64,000 nt of DNA from Myotis daubentonii (lineage: Eukaryota; Chordata; Mammalia; Chiroptera; Vespertilionidae). This document shows, piece by piece, positions 13,001 through 24,176 of this stretch (position 1 is its first letter; each line of letters opens with the position of its first letter). A program made the position numbers and the translations under genes. The notes under the pieces are model-generated. The model was not told the DNA's origin and did no database searches. It was given only the letters and a program-made list of their open reading frames with translations. The stretch lies in contig NC_081844.1 of NCBI RefSeq assembly GCF_963259705.1, forward strand, positions 28,846,294 to 28,910,293. The letters run 5' to 3'.

Positions 13001-16000
13001 TAAAATATATATTTTATTGATTTTTTACAGAGAGGAAGGGAGAGAGAGATAGAGAGTTAGAAACATCGATGAGAGAGAAACATCGATCAGCTGCCTCCTG
13101 CACATCTCCTACTGGGGATGTGCCCGCAACCCAGGTACATGCCCTTGACCGGAATCGAACCTGGGACCCTTCAGTCCGCAGGCAGACGCTCTATCCACTG
13201 AGCCAAACCGGTTTCGGCATACAGTAAATTTTCATTTGCTGACCTCCCTTTTGAAAATGGTCATTCAGAGCCACGCCCACCCGCTTCTGCTGCAATTAGA
13301 CAGATGTATGAGCTTTTTCCTTGGGATGGACCCTAGATTTCAGCAGGACCCATGGAGAGGCAAACGCTTTATGCAAATTAGCGTCACATCATAATTTGGC
13401 CTCAGAATGGAAACAGTTTGGACTTCTTCTTCTTCTTTTTTTTTTTTTTTTTAAGCTATGTGGCCGAACTTCTTGATAGTAAAATACGAGGAAAACGGGT
13501 GGTGGTCGGCGATCTGAAGTAAAGCCCTGTTAGGACTCAGGGCCAGCGCTGCAGGGCACTTTCACATGGGGTGGGGTGGTGCTCAGCCGCCGCCCAGCTC
13601 AGAGGAGGCCCTGCTGTTTGTAACTCCTTCCCAGCCTCTGAGGACGCCATTTGCCTTCCATTTCCATCTTCAAGAACTTGAACCAGCATCTTATTAATCC
13701 TTTAAACCAGTGGTTCTCAACCTTCCTAATGCTGCGACCCTTTACTACAGTTCCTCATGTTGTGGTGACCCCCAACCATAAAATTATTTTCGTTGCTACT
13801 TCATAACTGTAATGTTGCTACTGTTATGAATCGTCATGTAAATATCTGATCTGCAGGATGTATTTTCATTGTTACAAATTGAACATAATTAAAGCGTAGT
13901 GATTAATCACAACAACAATATGTAATTATATATGTGTTTTCTGATGGTCTTAGGCGACCCCTGTAAAAGGGTTGTTCGACCCCCAAGAGGTCACGACCCA
14001 CAGGTTGAGAACCGCTGCTGTAAACTCTGGGGAGAATCTTCCCGTTCTTACACTCAGATATGCATCCCTTTTATTAAAAGCAAACAAACAGTGCTGATAG
14101 CAGGCAGTGTGATTAAAGTGCTTTGCAAATATGATGTACGGTGGGAATGCCTTTTAGGAGGAAACACTCAGCCCTTGGGGCAGGGATGTGTCCGTTTCCG
14201 TGCTAATCAAGGGGAAGGTTAACCAGGCGCACCTGCAGCAGATGACCTGGCGGGGCTGGTCTGGTTGGTTTTTCTGTTAGAAAGTAAAGGCCTCACAGGC
14301 CAGGCTTGTTCTCTCCTCTGGGAGCGGAACCCCTGATCCAGGCAAGGAATTTGCAGGTGCTGATCCCTTCGGAATGCGCATGACCTGCCCTAGGAATCTG
14401 AGAAATGACACAAATAAGCTGCCCTACTTTAGAGTAGTCATTCGACCTAAATATATCAGTCCTAACTCTTTTATTCTCGGATGTGGTTGCTGATGTGTAT
14501 ATTCTTACTTTTTCTCCTAACGGGCATCTGTCTCCTTGTGGACATTTCGGAGAGAGCTTTCTCTGGGACTCTCCCATTTACAGACTCTTTATACGCTCTC
14601 ACGGTGCGGTCCCCTGCTTTTCACAGATTGCTGCGACCAATGTATTTCTGCTTTTTTCTTATGGTGGGATGACAGCAAAAATAGCTCATTGAACCGTCAG
14701 TTTTACCAGTTAGATAAGACACTTTCTTTATTACGGTTTCAGGGACGATCTTTCCAGGCTATTTCTCAGTTATTCTAAGGGCCAAATTTTGTAAAATGTC
14801 CATCAGGAATGTCCGTCTCAGACGCCCTTTGTGTAGCCTAGGCCTTAGGCATCCCCGCGCAGGAATGTCCCCGTTCCCAGAGCAACCGTCGCCATGGACC
14901 GGCTCTCGTAGATGCTTCTCAGAGGTTCGGCTTCTGCTGATGACTGGTTCTTTCTCACTGTCCACTCTGTGGACTGCTTGGTTCCGCCATATCCCCTTTG
15001 CGTTTGGTGACCTGGCAGATTCTCTCTTCCATAGCAGCTCACCTTCTCCTGGCCCCTTCTATGGAGCCAGGTTTCCAATCAGAGTCAAGTGGAAACAAAA
15101 TTATTAAACTCAGTTCTCCTCTTCCAAAAAAAAAAAAAAAAGAAGAAGAAGAAGAAAAAAAGGAAGGAAGGAAGGAAGGAAGGAAGGAAGGAAGGAAGGA
15201 AGGAAGGAAGGAAGGAAGGAAGGAAGGAAGAAAATGGTCATTCAGTAGATTCACTATTGGTGAAGTAAGGGTTTATGAGAAAATTCATAGAGCTAATTGA
15301 GTTTTAAGAATGATTTTGAAAATGTGCATCATGATACATTGTTCCCAATGGGGTGCAGTCTTTACTGGAATCACTTACCCAACTTTTCTAAAAATGTTTG
15401 TCTCTAAATACATGCACTTCACCACCACCCCCAACAGTCTCTCAATGTCACAACCTCTGACAAGCTGAGGAAAACTGTGAGGCATGATTACATTTAATCT
15501 ACTTTGGAAATAAATGTTATTAATTTTACACTGTGAAGCATTGCGATGCGTTGTTAGCATTGCTTGTGCCAGGATAACTAAATCTACTGATGTTTTGGGC
15601 TCTTACACTTGCTACTCAATTTCCTAATAATTATGTAAAAGTGATGTTAAACTTTTTTTAGGTACAGAGCATTTTATTTAATTGTAGGAAAATAATGGAA
15701 TTGTGTGTATAGGTAGATAGTGAAATAAATCAACTGAAACGCAGGGCCTCACAACTTTTTTTAAAAGCAGAAAAACTACTGTATGGCTTAAATTTAAGTA
15801 TGTGCACAAATACATATAACATGTACAGGATGCAAGGTCTATGGGTACAAGGGCAAATGATGGGGGAGTGTGTACTAACATGTACAGGGTGGGGACAAAG
15901 TAGGCGTACAGTCTCGGGTATGTGAAATAGCAAAATAGCTAAAACAAGGGCAAAGTGCCCATATGATACTGATGGGAATGAGGATTTCAAGACCACTGGG

Positions 16001-19000
16001 CAGCTGGGATGGTCTTCCCGCTCCACCCACCGCCCCCAACCCATTCACAATTGTCCTCAAACCTAACATAATAAAATCAATTGTGACAATTCTTTTTTCT
16101 TCCACAGCATGACTTTGTGCATATATCACATGATAAAGTACAGGTGAGTTTTAAAACCTGTATTGTTATTCTAGCTAGTAAATGTATGACATATCAAATT
16201 GAGTGTTAGGTAGTAGCTGTAGACATTGTTAAAGAGAGCTGTAGAGTGCTTTGTATTATATTATGAGAGGCCCGGTGCACAGATCGTGCACAGGTAGGGT
16301 CCAGCCGGCCGGCCCCAATCAGGGCCAGTTGGGCGGGGCCGGCCCCAATCAGGGCCAGTTGGGCGGGGCCGGCCATGGGAGAGACCCCGGGTGGTTGGCG
16401 GGCCAGCCCTGCCCCCTGGTCAAACTCTGGTTGAACTCCTGGTTGAGGGAACAATTTGCATGTTACCCTTTTATTATATAGGATTAAAGTGAATGAATTG
16501 TTTTTGTCTTAAGACCCATAACACTTGAGTTATTGAGGATCCCAAAGAGTATTTGTTTATGTGGGTTATTTGCTACTTACTGTATTAGAAATTAAAAAAG
16601 GAGCTTTAAAAAATAAGTCCACTGTATTTTTAAACAGTTTTTATTGCGTTACTGAAATTCTGAGCTGGATAATACTTTGTTGTGGCAGATGGTCTTGCCC
16701 ACTACAGGGTATAATATGCAAGACAATATGAAAAATAATTATTTTCCGCACCAAAATTTGAGTGGACATGTGTCATTAATTTACATTTTTGCAAATTTTT
16801 TAAATGTCTGGCCTAATAGAAGACACCTGATTCTCATGGATATTCTGTCTGCAATCATTTGCCATTACTTCAGTCATCTTAATCCTTTGCTTTGAAGAAG
16901 TGTAGGAAGACCCAGCCTCATGTAGCTATCTGGCTGGAAAAAGCTGTATTTACAGAGACTCAGATCATTGTGATTATCCTTTGACATGGGACCAAAAGTC
17001 CACAACTGCTGGTGTTTGTAAATTAGGTGCGATGGGAATTTAATTATACCCATGAAGCTACAGTAGGCGCTCTGTTACATTCATACCGATGGATCTATCT
17101 TGTAAACCAAATGAATCTTTCACTTGTACATTATTTTATGATAACGTTAGTCATTTGGAGAGTATTGGTCCGCTTTCTTACTACAGTGTCCATACCTCCC
17201 TTTGGTGAGTATCACCACCAATCTTGCCAGAGAAATCTCTAAGTATTGAAAAGCTGCCCAGCAGACAAAGCAAGGCACACATTTTTTCCAAGGTCGAATA
17301 GCTCAGTGGGTTTGAGCGTTGTCCTCAGATGTCAAAATCATGATTTTGATCCATGGTCAGGGCACATACAAGAAATAATCAATGAATGTGTAACATTAAG
17401 TGGATCAATACATCGATGTGTCTCTTTTTCTCTCTCACCCCCTGCCACCTCTTATTCTGTTTCTCTGAAACAAAAACAAAGAACAAGAAAGACAGTCCAT
17501 GTTTTCCCAAATCCTGATTGTTAGCTTGATAGCTTGATAAATGTACATTTACTTTCCTTGATGGGACAGGCTCACTGTTTATGTTTTGAGAGAATGGCAG
17601 TTGTATTCTCAAGTAAAGATGTCATTCTAAGGAAAGAGCGGCTTGTTCTGCTCACAGCTAAGCCATGAGCGCTTTTCCTTAACACAACCACAGCTCAGTG
17701 TGCAGAAGTGCGTACTGCACACTCTCCCCCTGTTGAGAATGGGAAAACAGGATCCACGTTCCATAATACTCTTCCTTTGTATCAAGGACGTCCTGAACTG
17801 AGGCAGAATTAGTTTTCCAACTGCAAGTGGCAGTGAGGAATACACTGACTGCTGGCCCAGTGTGGTACCACTGCCTTCATCCGTGCTCACACACCAGTTT
17901 TGCTCATCTTTGATTTTATACATTTCAAAAGTCAGTGTAGAGTCAGGCAATGCCTCAATATTCCTCTAGCATTTGGGTTGACCGCATGGGCCTCCTGAGA
18001 AATAGGGCATTGGTTCTCAACCTTCTGGCCCTTTAAGTACAGTTCCTCATGTTGTGACCCAACCATAAAATTATTTTCGTTGCTACTGCAAAACTGTAAT
18101 GTTGCTACTCTTATGAAGCATTATGTAAATATTTGGTCTGCAGGATGGTCTTAGGCGACCCCTGTGAAAAGGGTCGTTCAACTGCCAAAGGGGTCGCGAC
18201 CCACAGGTTGAGAACCGCTGGTCTAGGGGTGCCTAACCCCAGTGGCCTGCAGAGCTCACTTGTTCCAATGAGCAGAGTGTTTTAGTGCGGAGAACATTGC
18301 AGTCAAAAGACTGGTCACTTTTAAAATAGAAAGGCACCTTTTTAATTTACACCTTTAACAGATATAAGAACACATTCACAATAAGAATGTAATACAGGAA
18401 AATAATAAGTGGAAAAACAGGACATAAACATGAATGTCATATCCACATGAATTAAAACTCTAAACACATTGTAGCCCAGCACTACTGCTTTATAAAGTGT
18501 TCTTGTGTATTCCAGTGTGAGCTGGAGGGATGGAACCATATTTGGTGTACCAGCATTGCCTGTCAGGGAGAGTCAGTGGTTTTGAAGGCAACTCTCGCTG
18601 GTCATTGCAGAAAACATTGCACAGGATTTGATGTACTGAGTAAAACGAAGTCAGGAAACCCTCTTACCGAGTCAGTTTGTCAAACTGCTTTGTGGAAAGT
18701 TAAGCTTCCCCCTGAACCCCGTCTCCACTCCTAGATGATGTGTTGCTGAGATACGAACATTTCCTGAGTAAGGTTTTCAAATGCATATTCTTGTTTTATA
18801 GAGTTGGACGTAATTCATTCGATGTTTTCAATGAGAGAAAGCACCCCTTCAGAGTAAGTGTCAGTTTTATTGAGGTTCTATTTGTCTCTCATACTGTGGT
18901 GTTTATTTCATACTGATCTGCTTTGAAATGAATTATTAGAAGAAAATGACTCCCTACAGCTTGAAGTGAAAATCATCTTCTTTTCAGTCTTCTTCCCACT

Positions 19001-22000
19001 GCATGCTGTCTCTAATGATTTTACAAAAGGAGGCTTGTGTGAGGGCCACGTCAGTAAGAACTGAGCCACAGCTTTGTATAGTCAGGGAGCTAAAGTGAGT
19101 AAATGTGCCCCAAATGAGTAAGTGTATTGTTCTTAAAGAAACATTTCAGGAGCACCCAACAATATAAATGTCTGTAAGTAGACCTACAAGGTATGTTAAG
19201 ACTCTTTGAAAAAACTGAGGCAACTACTTAAATTTTAAACCAATTAAAATGAGAGGAATGTCCTGCTTCCCTCCTCTGAAGCTCTGCAGCGACATGTAGC
19301 TGGTGCCTCCTGGGGAGCACGGCACAGCCAGGGTCTCGGGGTCACAGGAACATGAGCATGTGTTTGCAGAGCTGGTTGCAGAGAAGAGTGACAGGGGGAA
19401 ACATGCCTGTGAGCCTAAACATGGTTAACATTTCGGTAGACGTCTGTGGGTGGGCGGAGGGAGAAACATACGTAACTGTATGCAGGTTGTACCTGTATCT
19501 GTGTTCAGTCACTGGTGAGTATAGAATCAGTGTTGTTTAAGATCATTGTTTATACTTCAAAGACTAAAAGAGCCCTAGCTGGTTTGGCTCAGTGGATAGA
19601 GCGCTGGCCGGCAGACTGAAGGGTCCCGGGTTCAATTCTGGTCAAGGGCACATGCCTGGGTTGTGGGCCCCATCCCCAGTAGGGGGTGTGCGGGAGGCAG
19701 CTGATCAAAGATTCTCTCTCATCATTGACGTTTCTATCTCACTCTCCTTCTCCCTTCCTCTCTGAAATGAAAAAAAAAAAATGTCATTTTTTAAAAAGGC
19801 TAAAAGACATGTCACCTAATCAAAATTATTTTCGGGACAGGTGGGCAAAGTAGAAGGCTGCTAGCATGAGAGCTCTCATGTATTTTCCTTCAGTGGGTAC
19901 TTATATTGCCTTTTTTCTCTTTTCAGCACGAAATACTTACAACGGACCACTTTCTGCATGACCCTGAACTGCAGAGTGTCTACAGATTTGTCCGTGCCCT
20001 TTTCAGTGCTGAACACCTCACCGCGGAACATGCGATTGTGACCTTGGTAAGACAGCTCTTCCAGAGGCTGCTTCTCTGTCCTGGGCACAGGCGATGGTCC
20101 GGCTTTGCACATCAAAGCAGGTTCCCGACATGATCCTCAGAACTTTATTAAGAGAAGCTATGAAAGGGAGTAAGCCACACACAGTGGAGCTAAATAATCG
20201 TTGGGATTGAAAGTGTTACCATTGCAGTTTCCATCCCAAACCATTGCTATTAAAGACATGAGGGGAGGTTTCGGTTTCTTCCCCCAACTCGCCACCCAAC
20301 CCCAAGAGCTGATATTCTAGTGGGGAAGACATACGTAGTTTTTTAATGAGGGTTTTTAAAGAGATGAACGCTTCAGGTGGTGAGAGCACCAAGAAGATAA
20401 AGCAGGATGAAGTGATGAGGTGGTCACAGGGGTTTACCCTTTTAGGCAGGAAGGTCAGAAGAGCCTCTTTAAAGAGGAAACATTGGAACCGTGACCTGGC
20501 TGAGCTGAGGAAGATGAGCTCTGGCCTTGTGGGCAGGGGCCGAGGCCGCTTCTGAGACGGGCACAGGGTTAGTGTGTTCAGGGAGCAGTGAGGTGTGGCC
20601 GTGTGGTCAGAGTGTGGAATGAGGAAAGAAGATGAGGTCACAGACGGGCAGTATCCTATCTCATAGGGCCTGGAGGCTTGCAGGCCATGGGGAGAAGTTA
20701 CGTGCTATTTGCCTGATGGGAAACCTTTGGCAGACATTGAGTTGGGGGTGAAGTGCTCTTAAGGAAAGAGGCTACTCTGGCTCCTGGGGAGAAGAGAGTG
20801 TAGTTGGCAGTCCGAGTGGAGGCAGTACAGTCAGGAGTCAGTAAGAGGCATACAGGTGAGAGGTGCCCAATGCACTGGCAAGCGGTCAGATTCCCACGGA
20901 GAAGGGGAGGCAAGACCTGCTAGCAGATCGGAGCAGGCTGGCTCAAGTGGAGGCTTTTGGTCCCAGCAACTAGGCAAATGGCCGTGCCCCCTGTGCTGTT
21001 AGGGATGGCGGGGGAGTGGGCAGTGAGATGAAGGCTCTGTTCATATTGTGGAGGTTCTGATCCCCTCAGCAATAGCAGTTTCAGTGGAGTGACAGCGCCA
21101 GGGGCAGACTAAAGTGGTGAACGAGAGAATGGGATGGCCTCTGGCTTTGGCTGGCCAAGCAGTGTCTAGAATGTAAGGATAGAAGGAATTTCACCCTTGC
21201 CAGGTGGCTCAGTGGATAGTGCAGTAGCCCGCACACCAAAGGGTCACGGGTTCGATTCCTGGTCAAGGGCCCCCACCTGGGTTGCATGTTCGATTCCCCT
21301 CCCAAAACAAGCAAGTGTGTGTGGAGAGGGGGGGCAGCTAATCGATGTCTCTCTCATATAGATGTTTTTCTCTCTGTGAATATCTCTCTCTCCCCACCTC
21401 CCTTCCTTCCAATCTTTCTAAGAATCAATGAAAAAATATCCTCCCATGAGTTTTGACAAAGAAAAAAAAAGAATTTCAAAAATGGATCAAATCTGTCATT
21501 TCTAACACTTCTAATCAAGCATTTACACTGAGCTAAAGTGAAAGACCAGTGCTCTACTTTTGCAGATTTTCATGGAAAGGCTTTTGGACTGTGCACATAT
21601 TGACATGAAACCCACTAACTGGAGAAGAATAATTTTGGGATCCGCCCTTCTTGCCTATGAGTATTGGGACAAACAGACTGTGTGGGGCATGGACTACTGC
21701 CAGCTCATCAACAACATCATTACCGTCGATGACATGTGAGCGCTGCTTCCAAATTTCCTTTCCCACTTTATTGAGCTCACCCCTGTGGGCAGGCTCCCCT
21801 CTGCTCGGGCAGGGGCAGGGGTGCTGAGCAGGGCAGGACGCAGCGCCACGTGGGAGAACACGGTTGGAGTCTGACCCCGTGCCCGTCAGAGGTCAAGTCC
21901 TAAAGGGGGCTTAGTCCAGCCAGCTCATCTATCTTTCCTGTTTCTGCTTTTCATAGTTTAAAAAGTGCAGCCTGTCCTGTCAGGAGGATTAAGGTGAACA

Positions 22001-24176
22001 GAAACTTCCCTTTTGTCCTCTGCTGTTAGTCCCATGCACTGCATGGGGGATGGGTCCCCTTTCCCATCAAATGTGGCTGATTTAATTAATTTATTTATTT
22101 ATACTTGAGGAATCCTTGTTGCCTCAAGAGTGTTGCCCCCTCAGATAGTAGTGGTGGCTTCCCATGGATCCCTTCACGGCGGTGGTGACGTGCCCGCTTC
22201 GTTTGTTGGTACCTCTCTACTTCCACAAGCCCCTTCCTGTGATGGGCCTGGTGAAAATGCCTGCAAGTTGGTTAGGGCCAAGGAGCAGCATACATCACTC
22301 CTTTCATCTGAACACTACAGCGGGCCCTGGTCAGTGAGCCAGGAGCACGAATCCACAGCCGCACTCAAGGGACTCTGAGCCCCCAAGTCAGCAGCAGGAG
22401 AGCAAAAGGGGGCGGTCACCTCTTCACACTCCTCCCAACTCCAAGTGCTGGGATGCAGGAGGGACCTCACAGAGCTGCACCTGGTTTGATGGTTACAGTC
22501 TTAGTACAGCTGGGTAACCTTTACTTGTTTCAAAACACAATTTAGAGTCATTCTTGTAGCGCAGAGTGACATTTTTGTCGGTAGCCCAAATGACTGAAAT
22601 GTTCTGTGTCGGTTTTGTCTCCTCCTCCTCCCCTAGGAATGAGATAGAACTACATTTTTTACGTTTCATTGGGTTTAATACTCAGATCACTGGCAGAATG
22701 TATGCCAGATATTACTTTGACCTTCTAGCCATAGCCGAGAAACACAACGTGCACGATCTATTTGAACCTTTTTGCAAAGTAGAGCACAGAACCCAGAGGT
22801 AAGGCTGTGGAATCACTAAGTGGGGTTTTCTGTCTGTCACCTAAGCCAATATCTGTTGACAAATTCTGTGAAACAATGATTAGGAAAATGAAACGCTTTA
22901 TAAAGTTAATACATTAAATAAGAGCTTTTTAACTCTTTCACATCATATATCTTTTTTTTTTCACTATTGCAACTCCTCTTCTACTATTGTGCTGTTCTCA
23001 GAATGTCCACAAGAGGGCACTATAGCATCTAATCCCTTATTAGGGTGCTGTTGTCAGAATGTCCAAAAGACAGCACTATTGCAACACCTCCCTGCAAGGG
23101 CTAGAGCTCTCTAGGTCCATCCTTTGCGTTTTCTTTTCAGTCTGGCAGAATTCATTACTAGGGTGTTGTTCTGAGAATGTCCACAGGAGGGCACTATTGC
23201 AACACCTCCCATATTAAGGGGCTGTACTCAGAATGTGCTCAAGAGAGCACTATTGCAACCAGTCTGTTACTATGGTGCGATTCTCAGACTGTCCACTAGA
23301 GGCACTATTACAACACCTCCCTGCAAGGGCTAGAGCACTTGAGGTCTATCCTTTGGGTTTTCTTTTCAGACTGGCAGAATTCATTACTGGGGTGCTGTTC
23401 TAAGGATGTCCACAAGAGGGCACTATTGCAACACCTCCGTTACTAGGGTGCTGCTCTCAAAATGTCCAGAAGAGTCACCATTGAAAACTCTCCCTGCAAG
23501 AAAGAGCCCTCTAAGTCTCTCAGTAGGGTTTTCTTGAAAAAATTATTCACAACTGAATTGGACACATTTAAAATGGACGCTTTCTGTGGTACCTTCGTGG
23601 CACTTTAGAATAAAATGTGTTTCTACCATAATTATCGGGCAAGTTAAATCGGTCCATTTTGATGCTTCAGTCATTACACCTCCCCACCTTCCAGTGAAGT
23701 TCAGCACACGCCCACTTCCTTACAGTTGGCTTGGAGCAGAGAGTAACCAGTGAAGACTGGATAGAATTTGAACAGCTCACAAAACACTGATTGTGCCCAA
23801 GTGTCTGTTTAGTGTGTTTACGGAACAAATGTTCAGGCACCAGACGATACTGTTCTTTGCTATCACTGAGAACCCAAAATTTAAGTAATTCTAAATTCCC
23901 TTGCTCTGCCAATCTAATTATAGCCCTTAAGGGACTTCCCTTAGTGAATTTGCAGAAACAGGCCTCCACAGAACCTAGCAGTGTAGACCTCAGCTACCCA
24001 AAGGGGCAGGTACTATACACTATGTAAAGGAGTGTGAACGGGTGGCTATCCATGATGCTTGTTTTAAAGGGTTGGAACCCTTTTAGTTTTTCATTGTGCC
24101 TTCTTTGTATTTGGTTTCCTTTCCTAGGCTATTTCCAGAGGCAGTCAAGGAAAAGACCTGGGCAGACCTGCTATAG
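6821..24176 (+). CDS. Cyclin Y-like protein, copy A (9 exons, spliced)
   Basis: Cyclin Y family members are membrane-tethered atypical cyclins that bind and activate CDK14/CDK16-type kinases. Exons read from the sequence are 6821-7055, 8830-8855, 10913-11013, 16108-16143, 18802-18853, 19927-20046, 21566-21735, 22637-22798 and a candidate at 24128-24176. All have AG/GT borders, and phases agree through exon 8. The start ATG has A at -3 and G at +4 and opens MGNSKSCC, equivalent to the CCNY MGNTTSCC myristoylation/palmitoylation signal. Exons 3-8 match CCNY in order: [58 protein letters not shown] and [13 protein letters not shown]. Oddities are a charge-altered cyclin-box helix (LAYEYWDK where CCNY has LASKVWDD) and a frame conflict between exons 8 and 9. 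The residues point to a diverged CCNYL-type paralogue rather than CCNY. I cannot tell CCNYL1, CCNYL2 or another member from memory, so no symbol is given. Confidence 0.85.
7774..8031 (+). mobile_element. Ves-type tRNA-derived SINE, copy A intron 1
   Basis: It has an A-box region (TGGCTCAATGGATAGAGCATT), a B box (GGGTCCAATTCC), a CT-rich middle and an AAAATATCCTC tail. It is immediately followed by an inverted SINE. Confidence 0.85.
8032..8247 (-). mobile_element. Ves-type SINE, inverted, copy A intron 1
   Basis: The sequence starts ATAGTTTATTGATTTTGGGAG and ends CAGCCAGGGCTACT, the reverse of a SINE head. It abuts the plus-strand SINE. Confidence 0.8.
8830..8855 (+). CDS. Cyclin Y-like copy A, exon 2 (26-nt microexon)
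   Basis: A TTTTTTCTTAG acceptor and a GTAAGT donor enclose 26 nt. It joins exon 1 in phase to give EQDKRKNND, matching the position of CCNY 'REKRKSLF'. It is identical in copy B. It is too short to stand alone, but the phase fits on both sides. Confidence 0.7.
9689..9911 (+). mobile_element. Ves-type SINE, copy A intron 2
   Basis: GCCCTAGCTGGTTTGGCTCAG head with poly-A tail; AAAAAACTTGT on both sides as target duplication. Confidence 0.9.
10913..11013 (+). CDS. Cyclin Y-like copy A, exon 3
   Basis: This 101-nt exon has acceptor CGACGTCAG and donor GTGAGT. It encodes 33 codons reading [17 protein letters not shown], then [15 protein letters not shown]. The second half aligns with CCNY '[23 protein letters not shown]'. 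The Arg-Lys-Tyr-Ser-Ser 14-3-3 region of CCNY is changed here to KGYGS. It ends in phase 2. Confidence 0.8.
11690..12214 (-). mobile_element. HeliBat-type non-autonomous Helitron, copy A intron 3
   Basis: The left end GCCTGGTGCACGAAATTCGTGCAC is, on the minus strand, the Helitron 3' terminal hairpin. The right end ATTCCTCTCTAATATATAGGA is the reversed TCCTATATATTAG 5' end. The middle is GC-rich filler with no Rep/helicase. Confidence 0.8.
12992..13219 (-). mobile_element. Ves-type SINE present only in copy A intron 3
   Basis: Poly-T start then ATATTTTATTGATTTTTTAC and, at right, TCTATCCACTGAGCCAAACC. The target duplication TACAGTAA lies at 12984-12991 and 13220-13227. Copy B has the uninterrupted site GTACAGTAAATTTTC near 58319-58333. 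Confidence 0.92.
13708..14017 (+). mobile_element. hAT-type MITE, copy A intron 3
   Basis: Terminal inverted repeats CAGTGGTTCTCAACC / GGTTGAGAACCGCTG with 8-bp target duplication CTTTAAAC/CTGTAAAC. No transposase. Confidence 0.9.
15125..15231 (+). repeat. (GAA)n(GGAA)n microsatellite, copy A
   Basis: A-run, then GAA repeats, then about 17 GGAA units in intron 3. Longer than copy B. Confidence 0.95.
16108..16143 (+). CDS. Cyclin Y-like copy A, exon 4 (36-nt microexon)
   Basis: A TTTTTTCTTCCACAG acceptor and a GTGAGT donor enclose 36 nt. In phase with exon 3 it gives [13 protein letters not shown], aligning with CCNY 'CVALAIYYHIKNR', the start of the cyclin fold. It is identical in copy B. 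Confidence 0.75.
16264..16483 (-). mobile_element. HeliBat-type Helitron, copy A intron 4
   Basis: GAGGCCCGGTGCACAGATCG left end and ACCCTTTTATTATATAGGA right end. It contains two tandem 30-bp units (GGCCCCAATCAGGGCCAGTT...), one more than copy B. Confidence 0.85.
17292..17490 (+). mobile_element. Old tRNA-derived SINE, copy A intron 4
   Basis: Diverged head GTCGAATAGCTCAGTGGGTTT, then a CT-rich tail and A-rich end. Shared with copy B. Confidence 0.6.
18008..18220 (+). mobile_element. Internally deleted hAT MITE, copy A intron 4
   Basis: Same termini (ATTGGTTCTCAACC ... GGTTGAGAACCGCTG) but about 100 bp shorter. Flanks AAATAGGG/GTCTAGGG are a weak 8-bp duplication. Confidence 0.85.
18802..18853 (+). 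CDS. Cyclin Y-like copy A, exon 5
   Basis: This 52-nt exon has acceptor TTGTTTTATAG and donor GTAAGT. It reads [17 protein letters not shown], matching CCNY 'DGRMLLDIFDENLHPLS'. It differs from copy B at four bases, three of which change amino acids (N/K, F/I, V/I). Confidence 0.75.
19572..19788 (+). mobile_element. Ves-type SINE, copy A intron 5
   Basis: GCCCTAGCTGGTTTGGCTCAG head, B box GGGTTCAATTC and A-rich tail. GACTAAAAGA/GGCTAAAAGA flanks are the target duplication. Confidence 0.92.
19927..20046 (+). CDS. Cyclin Y-like copy A, exon 6 (cyclin box)
   Basis: This 120-nt, 40-codon exon is phase 0 on both ends, with acceptor TTTTTTCTCTTTTCAG and donor GTAAGA. It contains [20 protein letters not shown], a close match to CCNY '[20 protein letters not shown]', including the helix that opens the cyclin box. 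Confidence 0.88.
21195..21468 (+). mobile_element. Diverged tRNA-derived SINE, copy A intron 6
   Basis: Head CCAGGTGGCTCAGTGGATAG, B box GGGTTCGATTCC and AAAATATCCTCC tail; GAATTTCA-like flanks on both sides. Confidence 0.85.
21566..21735 (+). CDS. Cyclin Y-like copy A, exon 7 (cyclin box core)
   Basis: This 170-nt exon has acceptor TACTTTTGCAG and donor GTGAGC. It reads [20 protein letters not shown], then [20 protein letters not shown] and MDYCQL. ERLL, NW(R/K)R(I)LG and DYCQ are family hallmarks. The lysine in CCNY 'LLASKVWDD' is replaced by glutamate and a following Asp by Lys. The family 'ITVEDM' end appears as IITVDDM with an extra residue before it. Confidence 0.88.
22637..22798 (+). 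CDS. Cyclin Y-like copy A, exon 8
   Basis: This 162-nt exon has acceptor CCTCCTCCCCTAG and donor GTAAGG. It reads [20 protein letters not shown], then [20 protein letters not shown] and LFEPF. It aligns with CCNY 'NELERQFLELLQFNINV...YAKYYFDL..LAE'. The last codons (EHRTQ-R) drop out of alignment with the CCNY 'RAHKLE' that precedes AISR, suggesting a one-base deletion near 22780-22798. Confidence 0.85.
22985..23515 (+). repeat. Tandem repeat array with CTCF-core-like units
   Basis: This is an array of roughly 55-60 bp units (TAGGGTGCTGTTCTCAGAAT, GTCCACAAGAGGGCACTATT, GCAACACCTCC). The CCACAAGAGGGCACTA-type core occurs at 23007, 23063, 23181, 23237, 23293, 23410 and, degraded, 23466. A higher-order duplicate of about 229 bp includes CTGCAAGGGCTAGAGC (23092 and 23321) and TTTTCTTTTCAG acceptor-like strings. 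It lies between exon 8 and the exon 9 candidate. Confidence 0.85.

Larger units (their letters stand above)
3262..18957 (+). repeat. Segmental duplication copy A (portion alignable within window)
   Basis: From about 3262 the sequence aligns collinearly with 48028 onward (shared start ...GCTCCCTAAGCT...CCCTGTGCTGTGAGGCATTCACTC). It continues until copy B reaches the window end (18957 corresponds to 64000). Shared older insertions (L1, SINEs, Helitrons, hATs) prove common ancestry. The true right end of the unit is unknown. Confidence 0.95.

Noticed and set aside
14998..15300. Lys/Arg/Glu/Gly-rich and Leu/Pro/Ser-rich frames around 15.1 kb and 60.2 kb
   Set aside because: They arise from the (GGAA)n microsatellite read on either strand.
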